A DNA stretch of 64,000 nucleotides from Allodiplogaster sudhausi (Eukaryota > Nematoda > Chromadorea > Rhabditida > Diplogasteridae), in NCBI GenBank assembly GCA_945643635.1, contig CALZFC010000109.1, positions 1-64,000 on the forward strand, written 5' to 3'. Position numbers and translations under genes: made by a program. Position 1 is the first letter of the stretch. Every line of letters begins with the position of its first letter. Shown here in pieces: positions 1-14,331 of the stretch. The notes beneath the pieces are model-generated. The model was not told the DNA's origin and searched no databases. It worked only from the letters and a program-made list of their open reading frames with translations.

Positions 1-3000
1 GTGTTATTGTCCATCAGCCGTGTTTATTGTCCATCAGCCGTGTTATTGTCCTCAGCCGTGTTTATTGTCCATCAGCCGTGTTTATTGTCCATCAGCCGTG
101 TTTTTTTGTCCTCACCGTGTTTATTGTCCATCAGCCGTGTTTTTGTCCATCAGCCAGCCGTGTTTATTGTCCATCAGCCGTGTTTATTGTCCATCAGCCG
201 TGTTTATTGTCCATCAGCCGTGTTTATTGTCCATCAGCCGTGTTTTTGTCCATCAGCCGTGTTTATTGTCCATCAGCCGTGTTTATTGTCCATCAGCCGT
301 GTTTATTGTCCATCAGCCGTGTTTATTGTCCATCTCAGCCGTGTTTATTGTCCATGCCGTGTTTATTGTCCATCAGCCGTGTTTATTGTCCATCAGCTCA
401 GCGTGTTTATTGTGCATCAGCCGTGTTTATTTTCCATCAGCCGTGTTTATTTGTCCATCTCTACCGTGTTTTATTGTCCATCAGCCGTGTTTATTGTCCT
501 CAGCCGTGTTTATTGTCCATCAGCCGTGTTTATTGTCCATCAGCCGTGTTTATTGTCCATCAGCCGTGTTTATTGTCCATCAGCCGTGTTTATTGTCCAT
601 CTACCGTGTTTATTGTCCATCAGCCGTGTTTATTGTCCATCAGCCGTGTTTATTGTCCATCAGCCGTGTTTATTGTCCATCAGCCGTGTTTATTGTCCAT
701 CAGCCGTGTTTATTGTCCATCAGCCGTGTTTATTGTCCATCAGCCGTGTTTATTGTCCATCAGCCGTGTTTATTGTCCATCAGCCGTGTTTATTGTCCAT
801 CAGCCGTGTTTATTGTCCATCAGCCGTGTTTATTGTCCATCAGCCGTGTTTATTGTCCATCAGCCGTGTTTATTGTCCATCAGCCGTGTTTATTGTCCAT
901 CAGCCGTGTTTATTGTCCATCAGCCGTGTTTATTGTCCATCAGCCGTGTTTATTGTCCATCAGCCGTGTTTATTGTCCATCAGCCGTGTTTATTGTCCAT
1001 CAGCCGTGTTTTTTGTCCATCAGCCGTGTTTTATTGTCCATCAGCCGTGTTTATTTTCTCTCAGCCGTGTTTATTGTCCATCAGCCGTGTTTATTGTCCA
1101 TCAGCCGTGTTATTGTCCATCAGCCGTGTTTATTGTCCATCAGCCGTGTTTATTGTCATCAGCCGTGTTTATTGTCCATCAGCCGTGTTTATTGTCCATC
1201 AGCCGTGTTTATTGTCCATCAGCCGTGTTTTATTGTCCATCAGCCGTGTTTATTGTCCATCAGCCGTGTTTATTGTCCATCAGCCGTGTTTATTGTCCAT
1301 CACCGTGTTTATTGTCCATCAGCCGTGTTTATTGTCCATCAGCCGTGTTTATTGTCCATCAGCCGTGTTTATTGTCCATCAGCCGTGTTTATTGTCCATC
1401 AGCCGTGTTTTATTGTCCATCAGCCGTGTTTATTGTCCATCAGCCGTGTTTTTTGTCCATCAGCCGTGTTTATTGTCCATCAGCCGTGTTTATTGTCCAT
1501 CAGCCGTGTTTATTGTCCATCAGCCGTGTTTATTGTTCTCAGCCGTGTTTATTGTCCATCACCGTGTTTATTGTCCATCAGCCGTGTTATTGTCTCATCA
1601 GCCGTGTTTATTGTCCATCAGCCGTGTTTATTGTCCATCAGCCGTGTTTATTGTCCATCAGCCGTGTTTATTGTCCATCACCGTGTTTATTGTCCATCAG
1701 CCGTGTTTATTGTCCATCAGCCGTGTTTATTGTCCATCAGCCGTGTTTATTGTCCATCAGCCGTGTTTATTGTCCATCAGCCGTGTTTATTGTCCATCAG
1801 CCGTGTTTATTGTCCATCAGCCGTGTTTATTGTCCATCAGCCGTGTTTATTGTCCATCAGCCGTGTTTATTGTCCATCAGCCGTGTTTATTGTCCATCAG
1901 CCGTGTTTATTGTCCATCAGCCGTGTTTATTGTCCATCAGCCGTGTTTATTGTCCATCAGCCGTGTTAATTGTCCATCAGCCGTGTTTATTGTCCATCAG
2001 CTCAGCCGTGTTTATTGTCCATCAGCCGTGTTTATTGTCCATCAGCCGTGTTTTTGTCCATCTACCGTGTTTATTGTCCATCAGCCGTGTTTATTTTCCT
2101 CTCAGCCGTGTTTATTGTCCATCAGCCGTGTTTATTGTCCATCAGCCGTGTTTATTGTCCATCAGCCGTGTTTATTGTCCATCCCCGTGTTTATTGTCCA
2201 TCAGCCGTGTTTATTGTCCATCAGCCGTGTTTATTGTCCATCAGCCGTGTTTATTGTCCATCAGCCGTGTTTATTGTCCATCAGCCGTGTTTATTTTCCA
2301 TCAGCCGTGTTTTTGTCCATCAGCCGTGTTTATTGTCCATCAGCCGTGTTTATTGTCCATCAGCCGTGTTTATTGTCCATCAGCCGTGTTTATTGTCCAT
2401 CAGCCGTGTTTATTGTCCATCAGCCGTGTTTATATTGTCCATCAGCCGTGTTTATTGTCCATCAGCCGTGTTTATTGTCCATCAGCCGTGTTTATTGTCC
2501 ATCAGCCGTGTTTATTGTCCATCAGCCGTGTTTATTGTCCATCAGCCGTGTTTATTGTCCATCAGCCGTGTTATTGTCCATCAGCCGTGTTTATTGTCCA
2601 TCAGCCGTGTTTATTGTCCATCAGCCGTGTTTATTGTCCATCAGCCGTGTATTGTCCATCAGTTGTTTTATTGTCCATCAGCCGTGTTTATTGTCCATCA
2701 GCCGTGTTTATTGTCCATCAGCCGTGTTTATTGTCCATCAGCCGTGTTTATTGTCCATCAGCCGTGTTTATTGTCCATCAGCCGTGTTTATTGTCCATCA
2801 GCCGTGTTTATTGTCCATCAGCCGTGTTTATTGTCCATCAGCCGTGTTTATTGTCCATCAGCCGTGTTTATTGTCCATCAGCCGTGTTTATTGTCCATCA
2901 GCCGTGTTTATTGTCCATCAGCCGTGTTTATTGTCCATCAGCCGTGTTTATTGTCCATCAGCCGTGTTTATTGTCCATCAGCCGTGTTTTTGTCCATCTA

Positions 3001-3220
3001 CCGTGTTTATTGTCCATCAGCCGTGTTTATTGTCCTCAGCCGTGTTTATTGTCCATCAGCCGTGTTTATTGTCCATCAGCCGTGTTTATTGTCCATCAGC
3101 CGTGTTTATTGTCCATCAGCCGTGTTTATTGTCCATCAGCCGTGTTTATTGTCCATCAGCCGTGTTTATTGTCCATCAGCCGTGTTTATTGTCCATCAGC
3201 CGTGTTTTATTGTCCATCAG

Positions 3221-3366
3221 CCGTGTTAATTGTCCATCAGCCGTGTTTATTGTCCATCAGCTCAGCCGTGTTTATTGTGCATCAGCCGTGTTTATTTTCT
3301 CATCAGCCGTGTTTTTTGTCCATCTACCGTGTTTATTGTCCATCAGCCGTGTTTATTGTCTCTCAG
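3221..3366 (+). repeat. Marker cassette, 5' domain example
   Basis: Ordered markers are TTAATTG, CAGCTCAG, TTGTGCATCAG, TTTTCTCATCAG, TTTTTTGTCCATCTACC and TTGTCTCTCAG. The order matches the cassettes at 10.8, 13.6, 15.4 and 52.4 kb, which shows that a higher-order arrangement existed early in the array's history. Confidence 0.75.
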
Positions 3367-6300
3367 CCGTGTTTATTGTCCATCAGCCGTGTTTATTGTC
3401 CATCAGCCGTGTTTATTGTCCATCAGCCGTGTTTATTGTCCATCAGCCGTGTTTATTGTCCATCTACCGTGTTTATTGTCCATCAGCCGTGTTTATTGTC
3501 CATCAGCCGTGTTTATTGTCCATCAGCGTGTTTATTGTCCATCAGCCGTGTTTATTGTCCATCAGCCGTGTTTATTGTCCATCAGCCGTGTTTTATTGTC
3601 CATCAGCCGTGTTTATTGTCCATCAGCCGTGTTTATTGTCCATCAGCCGTGTTTATTGTCCATCAGCCGTGTTTATTGTCCATCAGCCGTGTTTATTGTC
3701 CATCAGCCGTGTTTATTGTCCATCAGCCGTGTTTATTGTCCATCAGCCGTGTTTTTTGTCCATCAGCCGTGTTTATTGTCCATCAGCCGTGTTTATTGTC
3801 CATCAGCCGTGTTTATTGTCCATCAGCCGTGTTTATTGTCCATCAGCCGTGTCTATTTTCTCTCAGCCGTGTTTTTGTCCATCTACCGTGTTTATTGTCC
3901 ATCAGCCGTGTTTATTTTCTCAGCCGTGTTTATTGTCCATCAGCCGTGTTTATTGTCCATCAGCCGTGTTTATTGTCCATCAGCCGTGTTTATTGTCCAT
4001 CAGCCGTGTTTATTGTCCATCTGCCCGTGTTTATTGTCCATCAGCCGTGTTTTTTGTCCATCAGCCGTGTTTATTGTCCATCAGCCGTGTTTATTGTCCA
4101 TCAGCCGTGTTTTATTGTCCATCAGCCGTGTTTTTTGTCCATCAGCCGTGTTTATTGTCCATCAGCCGTGTTTATTGTCCATCAGCCGTGTTTATTGTCC
4201 ATCAGCCGTGTTTATTGTCCATCAGTGTTTATTGTCCATCAGCCGTGTTTATTGTCCATCAGCCGTGTTTATTGTCCATCAGCCGTGTTTTATTGTCCAT
4301 CAGCCGTGTTTATTGTCCATCAGCCGTGTTTATTGTCCATCAGCCGTGTTTATTGTCCATCAGCCGTGTTTATTGTCCATCAGCCGTGTTTATTGTCCAT
4401 CAGCCGTGTTTATTGTCCATCAGCCGTGTTTATTGTCCATCAGCCGTGTTTATTGTCCATCAGCCGTGTTTTATTGTCCATCAGCCGTGTCTATTTTCTC
4501 TCAGCCGTGTTTTTTGTCCATCTACCCGTGTTTATTGTCCATCAGCCGTGTCTATTTTCTCTCAGCCGTGTTTATTGTCCATCAGCCGTGTTTATTGTCC
4601 ATCACCGTGTTTATTGTCCATCAGCCGTGTTTATTGTCCATCACCGTGTTTATTGTCCATCAGCCGTGTTTATTGTCCATCAGCCGTGTTTAATTGTCCA
4701 TCAGCCGTGTTTATTGTCCATCAGCCCGTGTTTATTGTCCATCAGCCGTGTTTATTGTCCATCAGCCGTGTTTATTGTCCATCAGCCGTGTTTATTGTCC
4801 ATCACCGTGTTTATTGTCCATCAGCCGTGTTTATTGTCCATCAGCCGTGTTTATTGTCCATCAGCCGTGTTATTGTCCATCAGCCGTGTTTATTGTCCAT
4901 CAGCCGTGTTTATTGTCCATCTGCCGTGTTTTATTGTCCATCAGCCGTGTTTATTGTCCATCAGCTCAGCCGTGTTTATTGTCCATCAGCCGTGTTTTTT
5001 GTCCATCACCGTGTTTATTGTCCATCAGCCGTGTTTATTTTCCATCAGCCGTGTTTATTGTCCATCAGCCGTGTTTATTGTCCATCAGCCGTGTTTATTG
5101 TCCATCAGCCGTGTTTATTGTCCATCAGCCGTGTTTTTGTCCATCAGCCGTGTTTATTGTCCATCAGCCGTGTTTATTGTCCATCAGCCGTGTTTATTGT
5201 CCATCAGCCGTGTTTATTGTCCATCAGCCGTGTTTATTGTCCATCAGCCGTGTTTTTTGTCCATCTACCGTGTTTATTGTCCATCAGCCGTGTTTATTGT
5301 CTCTCAGCCGTGTTTATTGTCCATCAGCCGTGTTTATTGTCCATCAGCCGTGTTTATTGTCCATCAGCCGTGTTTATTGTCCATCAGCCGTGTTTATTGT
5401 CCATCACCGTGTTTATTGTCCATCAGCCGTGTTTATTGTCCATCAGCCGTGTTTATTGTCCATCAGCCGTGTTTATTGTCCATCAGCCGTGTTTATTGTC
5501 CATCAGCCGTGTTTATTGTCCATCAGCCGTGTTTATTGTCCATCAGCCGTGTTTATTGTCCATCAGCCGTGTTTATTGTCCATCAGCCGTGTTTATTGTC
5601 CATCAGATGTGTTTATTGTCCATCAGCCGTGTTTATTGTCCATCAGCCGTGTTTATTGTCCATCAGCCGTGTTTATTGTCCATCAGCCGTGTTTATTGTC
5701 CATCAGCCGTGTTTTATTGTCCATCAGCCGTGTTTATTGTCCATCAGCCGTGTTTATTGTCCATCAGCCGTGTTTATTGTCCATCAGCCGTGTTTATTGT
5801 CCATCAGCCGTGTTTTTTTGTCCATCAGCCGTGTTTATTGTCCATCAGCCGTGTTTATTGTCCATCAGCCGTGTTTATTGTCCATCAGCCGTGTTTATTG
5901 TCCATCAGCCGTGTTTATTGTCCTCAGCCGTGTTTATTGTCCATCTACCGTGTTTATTGTCCATCAGCCGTGTTTATTTCTCTCAGCCGTGTTTATTGTC
6001 CATCAGCCGTGTTTATTGTCCATCAGCCGTGTTTTTTGTCCATCAGCCGTGTTTATTGTCCATCAGCCGTGTTTATTGTCCATCAGCCGTGTTTATTGTC
6101 CATCAGCCGTGTTTATTGTCCATCAGCCGTGTTTATTTTCCTCAGCCGTGTTTATTGTCCATCAGCCGTGTTTATTGTCCATCAGCCGTGTTTATTGTCC
6201 ATCAGCCGTGTTTATTGTCCATCACCCGTGTTTATTGTCCATCAGCCGTGTTTTTTTGTCCATCAGCCGTGTTTATTGTCCATCAGCCGTGTTTATTGTC

Positions 6301-9300
6301 CATCAGCCGTGTTTATTGTCCATCAGCCGTGTTTATTGTCCATCAGCCGTGTTTATTGTCCATCAGCCGTGTTTATTGTCCATCAGCCGTGTTTATTGTC
6401 CATCAGCCGTGTTTATTGTCCATCAGCCGTGTTTATTGTCCATCAGCCGTGTTTATTGTCCATCAGCCGTGTTTATTGTCCATCAGCCGTGTTTATTGTC
6501 CATCTACCGTGTTTATTGTCCATCAGCCGTGTTTATTGTCCATCAGCCGTGTTATTTGTCCATCAGCCGTGTTTATTGTCCATCAGCCGTGTTTATTGTC
6601 CATCAGCCGTGTTTATTGTCCATCAGCCGTGTTTATTGTCCATCAGCCGTGTTTATTGTCCATCACCGTGTTTATTGTCCATCAGCCGTGTTTATTGTCC
6701 ATCAGCCGTGTTTATTGTCCATCAGCCGTGTTTATTGTCCATCAGCCGTGTTTATTGTCCATCAGCCGTGTTTATTGTCCATCGCCGTGTTTATTGTCCA
6801 TCAGCCGTGTTTATTGTCCATCAGCTCAGCCGTGTTTATTGTCCATCAGCCGTGTTTTTGTCCATCAGCCGTGTTTATTGTCCATCAGCCGTGTTTATTT
6901 TCCTCAGCCGTGTTTATTGTCCATCAGCCGTGTTTATTGTCCATCAGCCGTGTTTATTGTCCATCAGCCGTGTTTATTGTCCATCAGCCGTGTTTTTTGT
7001 CCATCAGCCGTGTTTATTGTCCATCAGCCGTGTTTATTGTCCATCAGCCGTGTTTATTGTCCATCAGCCGTGTTTATTGTCCATCAGCCGTGTTTATTGT
7101 CCTCAGCCGTGTTTTTGTCCATCTACCGTGTTTATTGTCCATCAGCCGTGTTTATTTTCTCAGCCGTGTTTATTGTCCATCAGCCGTGTTTATTGTCCAT
7201 CAGCCGTGTTTATTGTCCATCAGCCGTGTTTATTGTCCATCAGCCGTGTTTATTGTCCATCTACCGTGTTTATTGTCCATCAGCCGTGTTTATTGTCCAT
7301 CAGCCGTGTTTATTGTCCATCAGCCTGTTTATTGTCCATCAGCCGTGTTTATTGTCCATCAGCCGTGTTTATTGTCCATCAGCCGTGTTTATTGTCCATC
7401 AGCCGTGTTTATTGTCCATCAGCCGTGTTTATTGTCCATCAGCCGTGTTTATTGTCCATCAGCCGTGTTTATTGTCCATCAGCCGTGTTTATTGTCCATC
7501 AGCCGTGTTTATTGTCCATCAGCCGTGTTTATTGTCCATCAGCCGTGTTTATTGTCCATCAGCCGTGTTTATTGTCCATCAGCCGTGTTTATTGTCCATC
7601 AGCCGTGTTTATTGTCCATCAGCCGTGTTTATTGTCCATCAGCCGTGTTTATTGTCCATCAGCCGTGTTTTTTGTCCATCAGCCGTGTTTATTGTCCATC
7701 AGCCGTGTTTATTGTCCATCAGCCGTGTTTATTGTCCATCAGCCGTGTTTATTGTCCATCAGCCGTGTTTATTTTCCATCTCAGCCGTGTTTTTGTCCAT
7801 CTACCGTGTTTATTGTCCATCAGCCGTGTTTATTTTCTCTCAGCCGTGTTTATTGTCCATCAGCCGTGTTTATTGTCCATCAGCCGTGTTTATTGTCCAT
7901 CAGCCGTGTTTATTGTCCATCAGCCGTGTTTATTGTCCATCAGCCGTGTTTATTGTCCATCAGCCGTGTTTATTGTCCATCAGCCGTGTTTATTGTCCAT
8001 CAGCCGTGTTTATTGTCCATCAGCCGTGTTTATTGTCCATCAGCCGTGTTATTGTCCATCAGCCGTGTTTATTGTCCATCAGCCGTGTTTATTGTCCATC
8101 AGCCGTGTTTATTGTCCATCAGCCGTGTTTATTGTCCATCAGCCGTGTTTTTGTCCATCAGCCGTGTTATTGTCCATCAGCCGTGTTTATTGTCCATCAG
8201 CCGTGTTTATTGTCCATCAGCCGTGTTTATTGTCCATCAGCCGTGTTTATTTTCCTCTCAGCCGTGTTTTTGTCCATCACCGTGTTTATTGTCCATCAGC
8301 CGTGTTTATTTTCTCTCAGCCGTGTTTATTGTCCATCAGCCGTGTTTATTGTCCATCAGCCGTGTTTATTGTCCATCAGCCGTGTTTATTGTCCATCAGC
8401 CGTGTTTATTGTCCATCTGCCGTGTTTATTGTCCATCAGCCGTGTTTATTGTCCATCAGCCGTGTTTATTGTCCATCAGCCGTGTTTATTGTCCATCAGC
8501 CGTGTTTATTGTCCATCAGCCGTGTTTTTTGTCCATCAGCCGTGTTTATTGTCCATCAGCCGTGTTTATTGTCCATCAGCCGTGTTTATTGTCCATCAGC
8601 CGTGTTTATTGTCCATCTCAGCCGTGTTTATTGTCCATCACCGTGTTTATTGTCCATCAGCCGTGTTTATTGTCCATCAGCCGTGTTTATTGTCCATCAG
8701 CCGTGTTTATTGTCCATCAGCCGTGTTTATTGTCCATCAGCCGTGTTTATTGTCCATCAGCCGTGTTTATTGTCCATCACCCGTGTTTATTGTCCATCAG
8801 CCGTGTTTATTGTCCATCAGCCGTGTTTATTGTCCATCAGCCGTGTTTTTTGTCCATCAGCCGTGTTTATTGTCATCAGCCGTGTTTATTGTCCATCAGC
8901 CGTGTTTTTGTCCATCTACCGTGTTTATTGTCCATCAGCCGTGTTTATTGTCCATCAGCCGTGTTTATTGTCCATCAGCCGTGTTTATTGTCCATCAGCC
9001 GTGTTTATTATTGTCCATCAGCCGTGTTTATTGTCCATCAGCCGTGTTTATTGTCCATCAGCCGTGTTTATTGTCCATCAGCCGTGTTTATTGTCCATCA
9101 GCCGTGTTTATTGTCCATCAGCCGTGTTTATTGTCCATCAGCCGTGTTTATTGTCCATCAGCCGTGTTTATTGTCCATCAGCCGTGTTTATTGTCCATCT
9201 ACCGTGTTTATTGTCCATCAGCCGTGTTTATTGTCCATCAGCCGTGTTTTGTCCATCAGCCGTGTTTATTGTCCATCAGCCGTGTTTATTGTCCATCAGC

Positions 9301-10820
9301 CGTGTTTATTGTCCATCTGCCGTTTTAATTGTCCATCAGATGTGTTTATTGTCCATCAGCTCAGCCGTGTTTATTGTCCATCAGCCGTGTTTTTTCTCTC
9401 AGCCGTGTTTTTTGTCCATCACCGTGTTTATTGTCCATCAGCCGTGTTTATTTTCTCTCAGCCGTGTTTATTGTCCATCAGCCGTGTTTATTGTCCATCA
9501 GCCGTGTTTATTGTCCATCAGCCGTGTTTATTGTCCATCAGCCGTGTTTTTTGTCCATCAGCCGTGTTTATTGTCCATCAGCCGTGTTTATTGTCCATCA
9601 GCCGTGTTTATTGTCCATCAGCCGTGTTTATTGTCCATCAGCCGTGTTTATTGTCCATCAGCCGTGTTTATTGTCCATCACCGTGTTTATTGTCCATCAG
9701 CCGTGTTTATTTTCTCTCAGCCGTGTTTATTGTCCATCAGCCGTGTTTATTGTCCATCAGCCGTGTTTATTGTCCATCAGCCGTGTTTATTGTCCATCAG
9801 CCGTGTTTATTGTCCATCACCGTGTTTATTGTCCATCAGCCGTGTTTATTGTCCATCAGCCGTGTTTATTGTCCATCAGCCGTGTTTATTGTCCATCAGC
9901 CGTGTTTATTGTCCATCAGCCGTGTTTATTGTCCATCAGCCGTGTTTATTGTCCATCAGCCGTGTTTATTGTCCATCAGCCGTGTTTATTGTCCATCTGC
10001 CGTGTTTATTGTCCATCAGCCGTGTTTATTGTCCATCAGCCGTGTTTATTGTCCATCAGCCGTGTTTATTGTCCATCAGCCGTGTTTATTGTCCATCAGC
10101 CGTGTTTATTGTCCATCAGCCGTGTTTATTGTCCATCAGCCGTGTTTATTGTCCATCAGCCGTGTTTATTGTCCATCAGCCGTGTTTATTGTCCATCAGC
10201 CGTGTTTATTGTCCATCAGCCGTGTTTAATTGTCCATCAGCCGTGTTTATTGTCCATCATCTCAGCCGTGTTTATTGTCCATCAGCCGTGTTTATTTGTC
10301 TCAGCCGTGTTTTTTGTCCATCACCGTGTTTATTGTCCATCAGCCGTGTTTATTGTCCATCAGCCGTGTTTATTGTCCATCAGCCGTGTTTATTGTCCAT
10401 CAGCCGTGTTTATTGTCCATCAGCCGTGTTTATTGTCCATCAGCCGTGTTTATTGTCCATCACCGTGTTTATTGTCCATCAGCCGTGTTTATTGTCCATC
10501 AGCCGTGTTTATTGTCCATCAGCCGTGTTTATTGTCCATCAGCCGTGTTTATTGTCCATCAGCCGTGTTTATTGTCCATCAGCCGTGTTTATTGTCCATC
10601 AGCCGTGTTTATTGTCCATCAGCCGTGTTTATTGTCCATCAGCCGTGTTTATTGTCCATCAGCCGTGTTTATTGTCCATCAGCCGTGTTTATTGTCCATC
10701 AGCCGTGTTTATTGTCCATCAGCCGTGTTTATTGTCCATCAGCCCGTGTTTATTGTCCATCAGCCGTGTTTATTGTCCATCAGCCGTGTTTATTGTCCAT
10801 CAGCCGTGTTTATTGTCCAT

Positions 10821-10967
10821 CTGCCGTGTTAATTGTCCATCAGCCGTGTTTATTGTCCATCAGCTCAGCCGTGTTTATTGTGCATCAGCCGTGTCTATTT
10901 TCTCTCAGCCGTGTTTTTTGTCCATCTACCGTGTTTATTGTCCATCAGCCGTGTCTTTTTCTCTCAG
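10821..10967 (+). repeat. Marker cassette, full form
   Basis: A complete copy of the cassette: CTGCC plus TTAATTG, CAGCTCAG, TTGTGCATCAG, GTCTATTTTCTCTCAG, TTTTTTGTCCATCTACC and GTCTTTTTCTCTCAG. It differs from the 52.4-kb copy mainly by CAGCTCAG in place of CAGATGTG and one base lost in the last unit. Confidence 0.8.
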
Positions 10968-13620
10968 CCGTGTTTATTGTCCATCAGCCGTGTTTATTGT
11001 CCATCAGCCGTGTTTATTGTCCATCAGCCGTGTTTATTGTCCATCAGCCGTGTTTATTGTCCATCTACCGTGTTTATTGTCCATCAGCCGTGTTTATTGT
11101 CCATCAGCCGTGTTTATTGTCCATCAGCCGTGTTTATTGTCCATCAGCCGTGTTAATTGTCCATCAGCCGTGTTAATTGTCCATCAGCCGTGTTTATTGT
11201 CCATCAGCCGTGTTTATTGTCCATCTGCCGTGTTTATTGTCCATCAGCCGTGTTTATTGTCCATCAGATGTGTTTATTGTCCATCAGCCGTGTTTATTGT
11301 CCATCAGCCGTGTTTATTGTCCATCAGCCGTGTTTATTGTCCATCAGCCGTGTTTTTTGTCCTCAGCCGTGTTTATTGTCCATCAGCCTGTTTATTGTCC
11401 ATCAGCCGTGTTTATTGTCCATCACCGTGTTTATTGTCCATCAGCCGTGTTTATTTTCCATCAGCCGTGTTTTGTCCATCTACCGTGTTTATTGTCCATC
11501 AGCCGTGTTTATTTTCTCTCAGCCGTGTTTATTGTCCATCAGCCGTGTTTATTGTCCATCAGCCGTGTTTATTGTCCATCAGCCGTGTTTATTGTCCATC
11601 AGCCGTGTTTATTGTCCATCAGCCGTGTTAATTGTCCATCAATGTGTTTATTGTCCATCAGCCGTGTTTATTGTCCATCAGCCGTGTTTATTGTCCATCA
11701 GCCGTGTTTATTGTCCATCAGCCGTGTTTATTGTCCATCAGCCGTGTTTATTGTCCATCAGCCGTGTTTATTGTCCATCAGCCGTGTTTATTGTCCATCA
11801 GCCGTGTTTATTGTCCATCAGCCGTGTTTATTGTCCATCAGCCGTGTTTATTGTCCATCAGCCGTGTTTATTGTCCATCAGCCGCCGTGTTTATTGTCCA
11901 TCAGCCGTGTTTATTGTCCATCAGCCGTGTTTTTTGTCCATCACCGTGTTTATTGTCCATCAGCCGTGTTTATTTGTCTCAGCCGTGTTTATTGTCCATC
12001 AGCCGTGTTTATTGTCCATCAGCCGTGTTTATTGTCCATCAGCCGTGTTTATTGTCCATCAGCCGTGTTTATTGTCCATCTACCGTGTTTATTGTCCATC
12101 AGCCGTGTTTATTGTCCATCAGCCGTGTTTATTGTCCATCAGCCGTGTTTATTGTCCATCAGCCGTGTTTATTGTCCATCAGCCGTGTTTATTGTCCATC
12201 AGCCGTGTTTTATTGTCCATCAGCCGTGTTTATTGTCCATCAGCCGTGTTTATTGTCCATCAGCCGTGTTTATTGTCCATCAGCCGTGTTTATTGTCCAT
12301 CAGCCGTGTTTATTGTCCATCAGCCGTGTTTATTGTCCATCAGCCGTGTTTATTGTCCATCAGCCGTGTTTATTGTCCATCAGCCGTGTTTATTGTCCAT
12401 CAGCCGTGTTTATTGTCCATCAGCCGTGTTTATTGTCCATCAGCCGTGTTAATTGTCCATCAGCCGTGTTTTATTGTCCATCAGCTCAGCGTGTTTATTG
12501 TCCATCAGCCGTGTTTATTTTCTCTCAGCCGTGTTTTTTGTCCATCACCGTGTTTATTGTCCATCAGCCGTGTTTATTTTCCTCAGCCGTGTTTATTGTC
12601 CATCAGCCGTGTTTATTGTCCATCAGCCGTGTTTATTGTGTCAGCCGTGTTTATTGTCCATCAGCCGTGTTTATTGTCCATCACCGTGTTTATTGTCCAT
12701 CAGCCGTGTTTATTGTCCATCAGCCGTGTTTATTGTCCATCAGCCGTGTTTATTGTCCATCAGCCGTGTTTATTGTCCATCAGCCGTGTTTATTGTCCAT
12801 CAGCCGTGTTTATTGTCCATCAGCCGTGTTTATTGTCCATCAGCCGTGTTTATTGTCCATCAGCCGTGTTTATTGTCCATCATGTGTTTATTGTCCATCA
12901 GCCGTGTTTATTGTCCATCAGCCGTGTTTATTGTCCATCAGCCGTGTTTATTGTCCATCAGCCGTGTTTTTTGTCCATCAGCCGTGTTTATTGTCCATCA
13001 GCCGTGTTTATTGTCCATCAGCCGTGTTTATTGTCCATCAGCCGTGTTTATTGTCCATCAGCCGTGTTTATTGTCCTCTCAGCCGTGTTTTTGTCCATCT
13101 ACCGTGTTTATTGTCCATCAGCCGTGTTTATTTTCCTCTCAGCCGTGTTTATTGTCCATCAGCCGTGTTTATTGTCCATCAGCCGTGTTTATTGTCCATC
13201 AGCCGTGTTTATTGTCCATCAGCCGTGTTTATTGTCCATCAGCCGTGTTTATTGTCCATCAGCCGTGTTTATTGTCCATCAGCCGTGTTTATTGTCCATC
13301 AGCCGTGTTTATTGTCCATCAGCCGTGTTTATTGTCCATCAGCCGTGTTTATTGTCCATCAGCCGTGTTTATTGTCCATCAGCCGTGTTTATTGTCCATC
13401 AGCCGTGTTTATTGTCCATCAGCCGTGTTTATTGTCCATCAGCCGTGTTTATTGTCCATCAGCCGTGTTTATTGTCCATCAGCCGTGTTTATTGTCCATC
13501 AGCCGTGTTTATTGTCCATCAGCCGTGTTTATTGTCCATCAGCCGTGTTTATTGTCCATCAGCCGTGTTTATTGTCCATCAGCCGTGTTTATTGTCCATC
13601 AGCCGTGTTTATTGTCCATC

Positions 13621-13771
13621 AGCCGTGTTAATTGTCCATCAGTCCATCATTGTTTATTGTCCATCAGCTCGCCGTGTTTATTGTCCATCAGCCGTGTCTA
13701 TTTTCTCTCAGCCGTGTTTTTTGTCCATCTACCGTGTTTATTGTCCATCAGCCGTGTTTATTTTCTCTCAG
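13621..13771 (+). repeat. Marker cassette with rearranged start
   Basis: The cassette begins with TTAATTG and then a local duplication (CAGTCCATCATTG) before a CAGCTCG joint, GTCTATTTTCTCTCAG, TTTTTTGTCCATCTACC and a second TTTTCTCTCAG. The odd start looks like a small insertion or slippage event between two CCATCA copies. Confidence 0.7.
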
Positions 13772-14048
13772 CCGTGTTTATTGTCCATCAGCCGTGTTTA
13801 TTGTCCATCAGCCGTGTTTATTGTCCATCAGCCGTGTTTATTGTCCATCAGCCGTGTTTATTGTCCATCACCGTGTTTATTGTCCATCAGCCGTGTTTAT
13901 TGTCCATCAGCCGTGTTTATTGTCCATCAGCCGTGTTTATTGTCCATCAGCCGTGTTATTGTCCATCAGCCGTGTTAATTGTCCATCAGCCGTGTTTATT
14001 GTCCATCAGCCGTGTTTATTGTCCATCTGCCGTGTTTATTGTCCATCA

Positions 14049-14331
14049 GCCGTGTTAATTGTCCATCAGATGTGTTTATTGTCCATCAGCCGTGTTTATT
14101 GTCCATCAGCCGTGTTTATTGTCCATCAGCCGTGTTTATTGTCCATCAGCCGTGTTTTTTGTCCATCAGCCGTGTTTATTGTCCATCAGCCGTGTTTATT
14201 GTCCATCAGCCGTGTTTATTGTCCATCAGCCGTGTTTATTGTGCATCAGCCGTGTCTATTTTCTCTCAGCCGTGTTTTTGTCCATCTACCGTGTTTATTA
14301 TTGCCCATCAGCCGTGTCTATTTTCTCTCAG
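14049..14331 (+). repeat. Marker cassette, extended form
   Basis: TTAATTG and CAGATGTG are separated from TTGTGCATCAG and the paired GTCTATTTTCTCTCAG units by extra canonical monomers and one TTTTTTG unit. A TTATTATTGCCC unit lies between the paired acceptor-like units. It carries the same marker order as the 52.4-kb form but is longer. Confidence 0.75.

Noticed and set aside
1..11631. A + strand open frame of 3,876 codons starting at base 1
   Set aside because: It is the satellite read in one of three equally open frames. It begins at the window edge, encodes only the 20-residue repeat cycle, and ends where a variant unit makes TAA.
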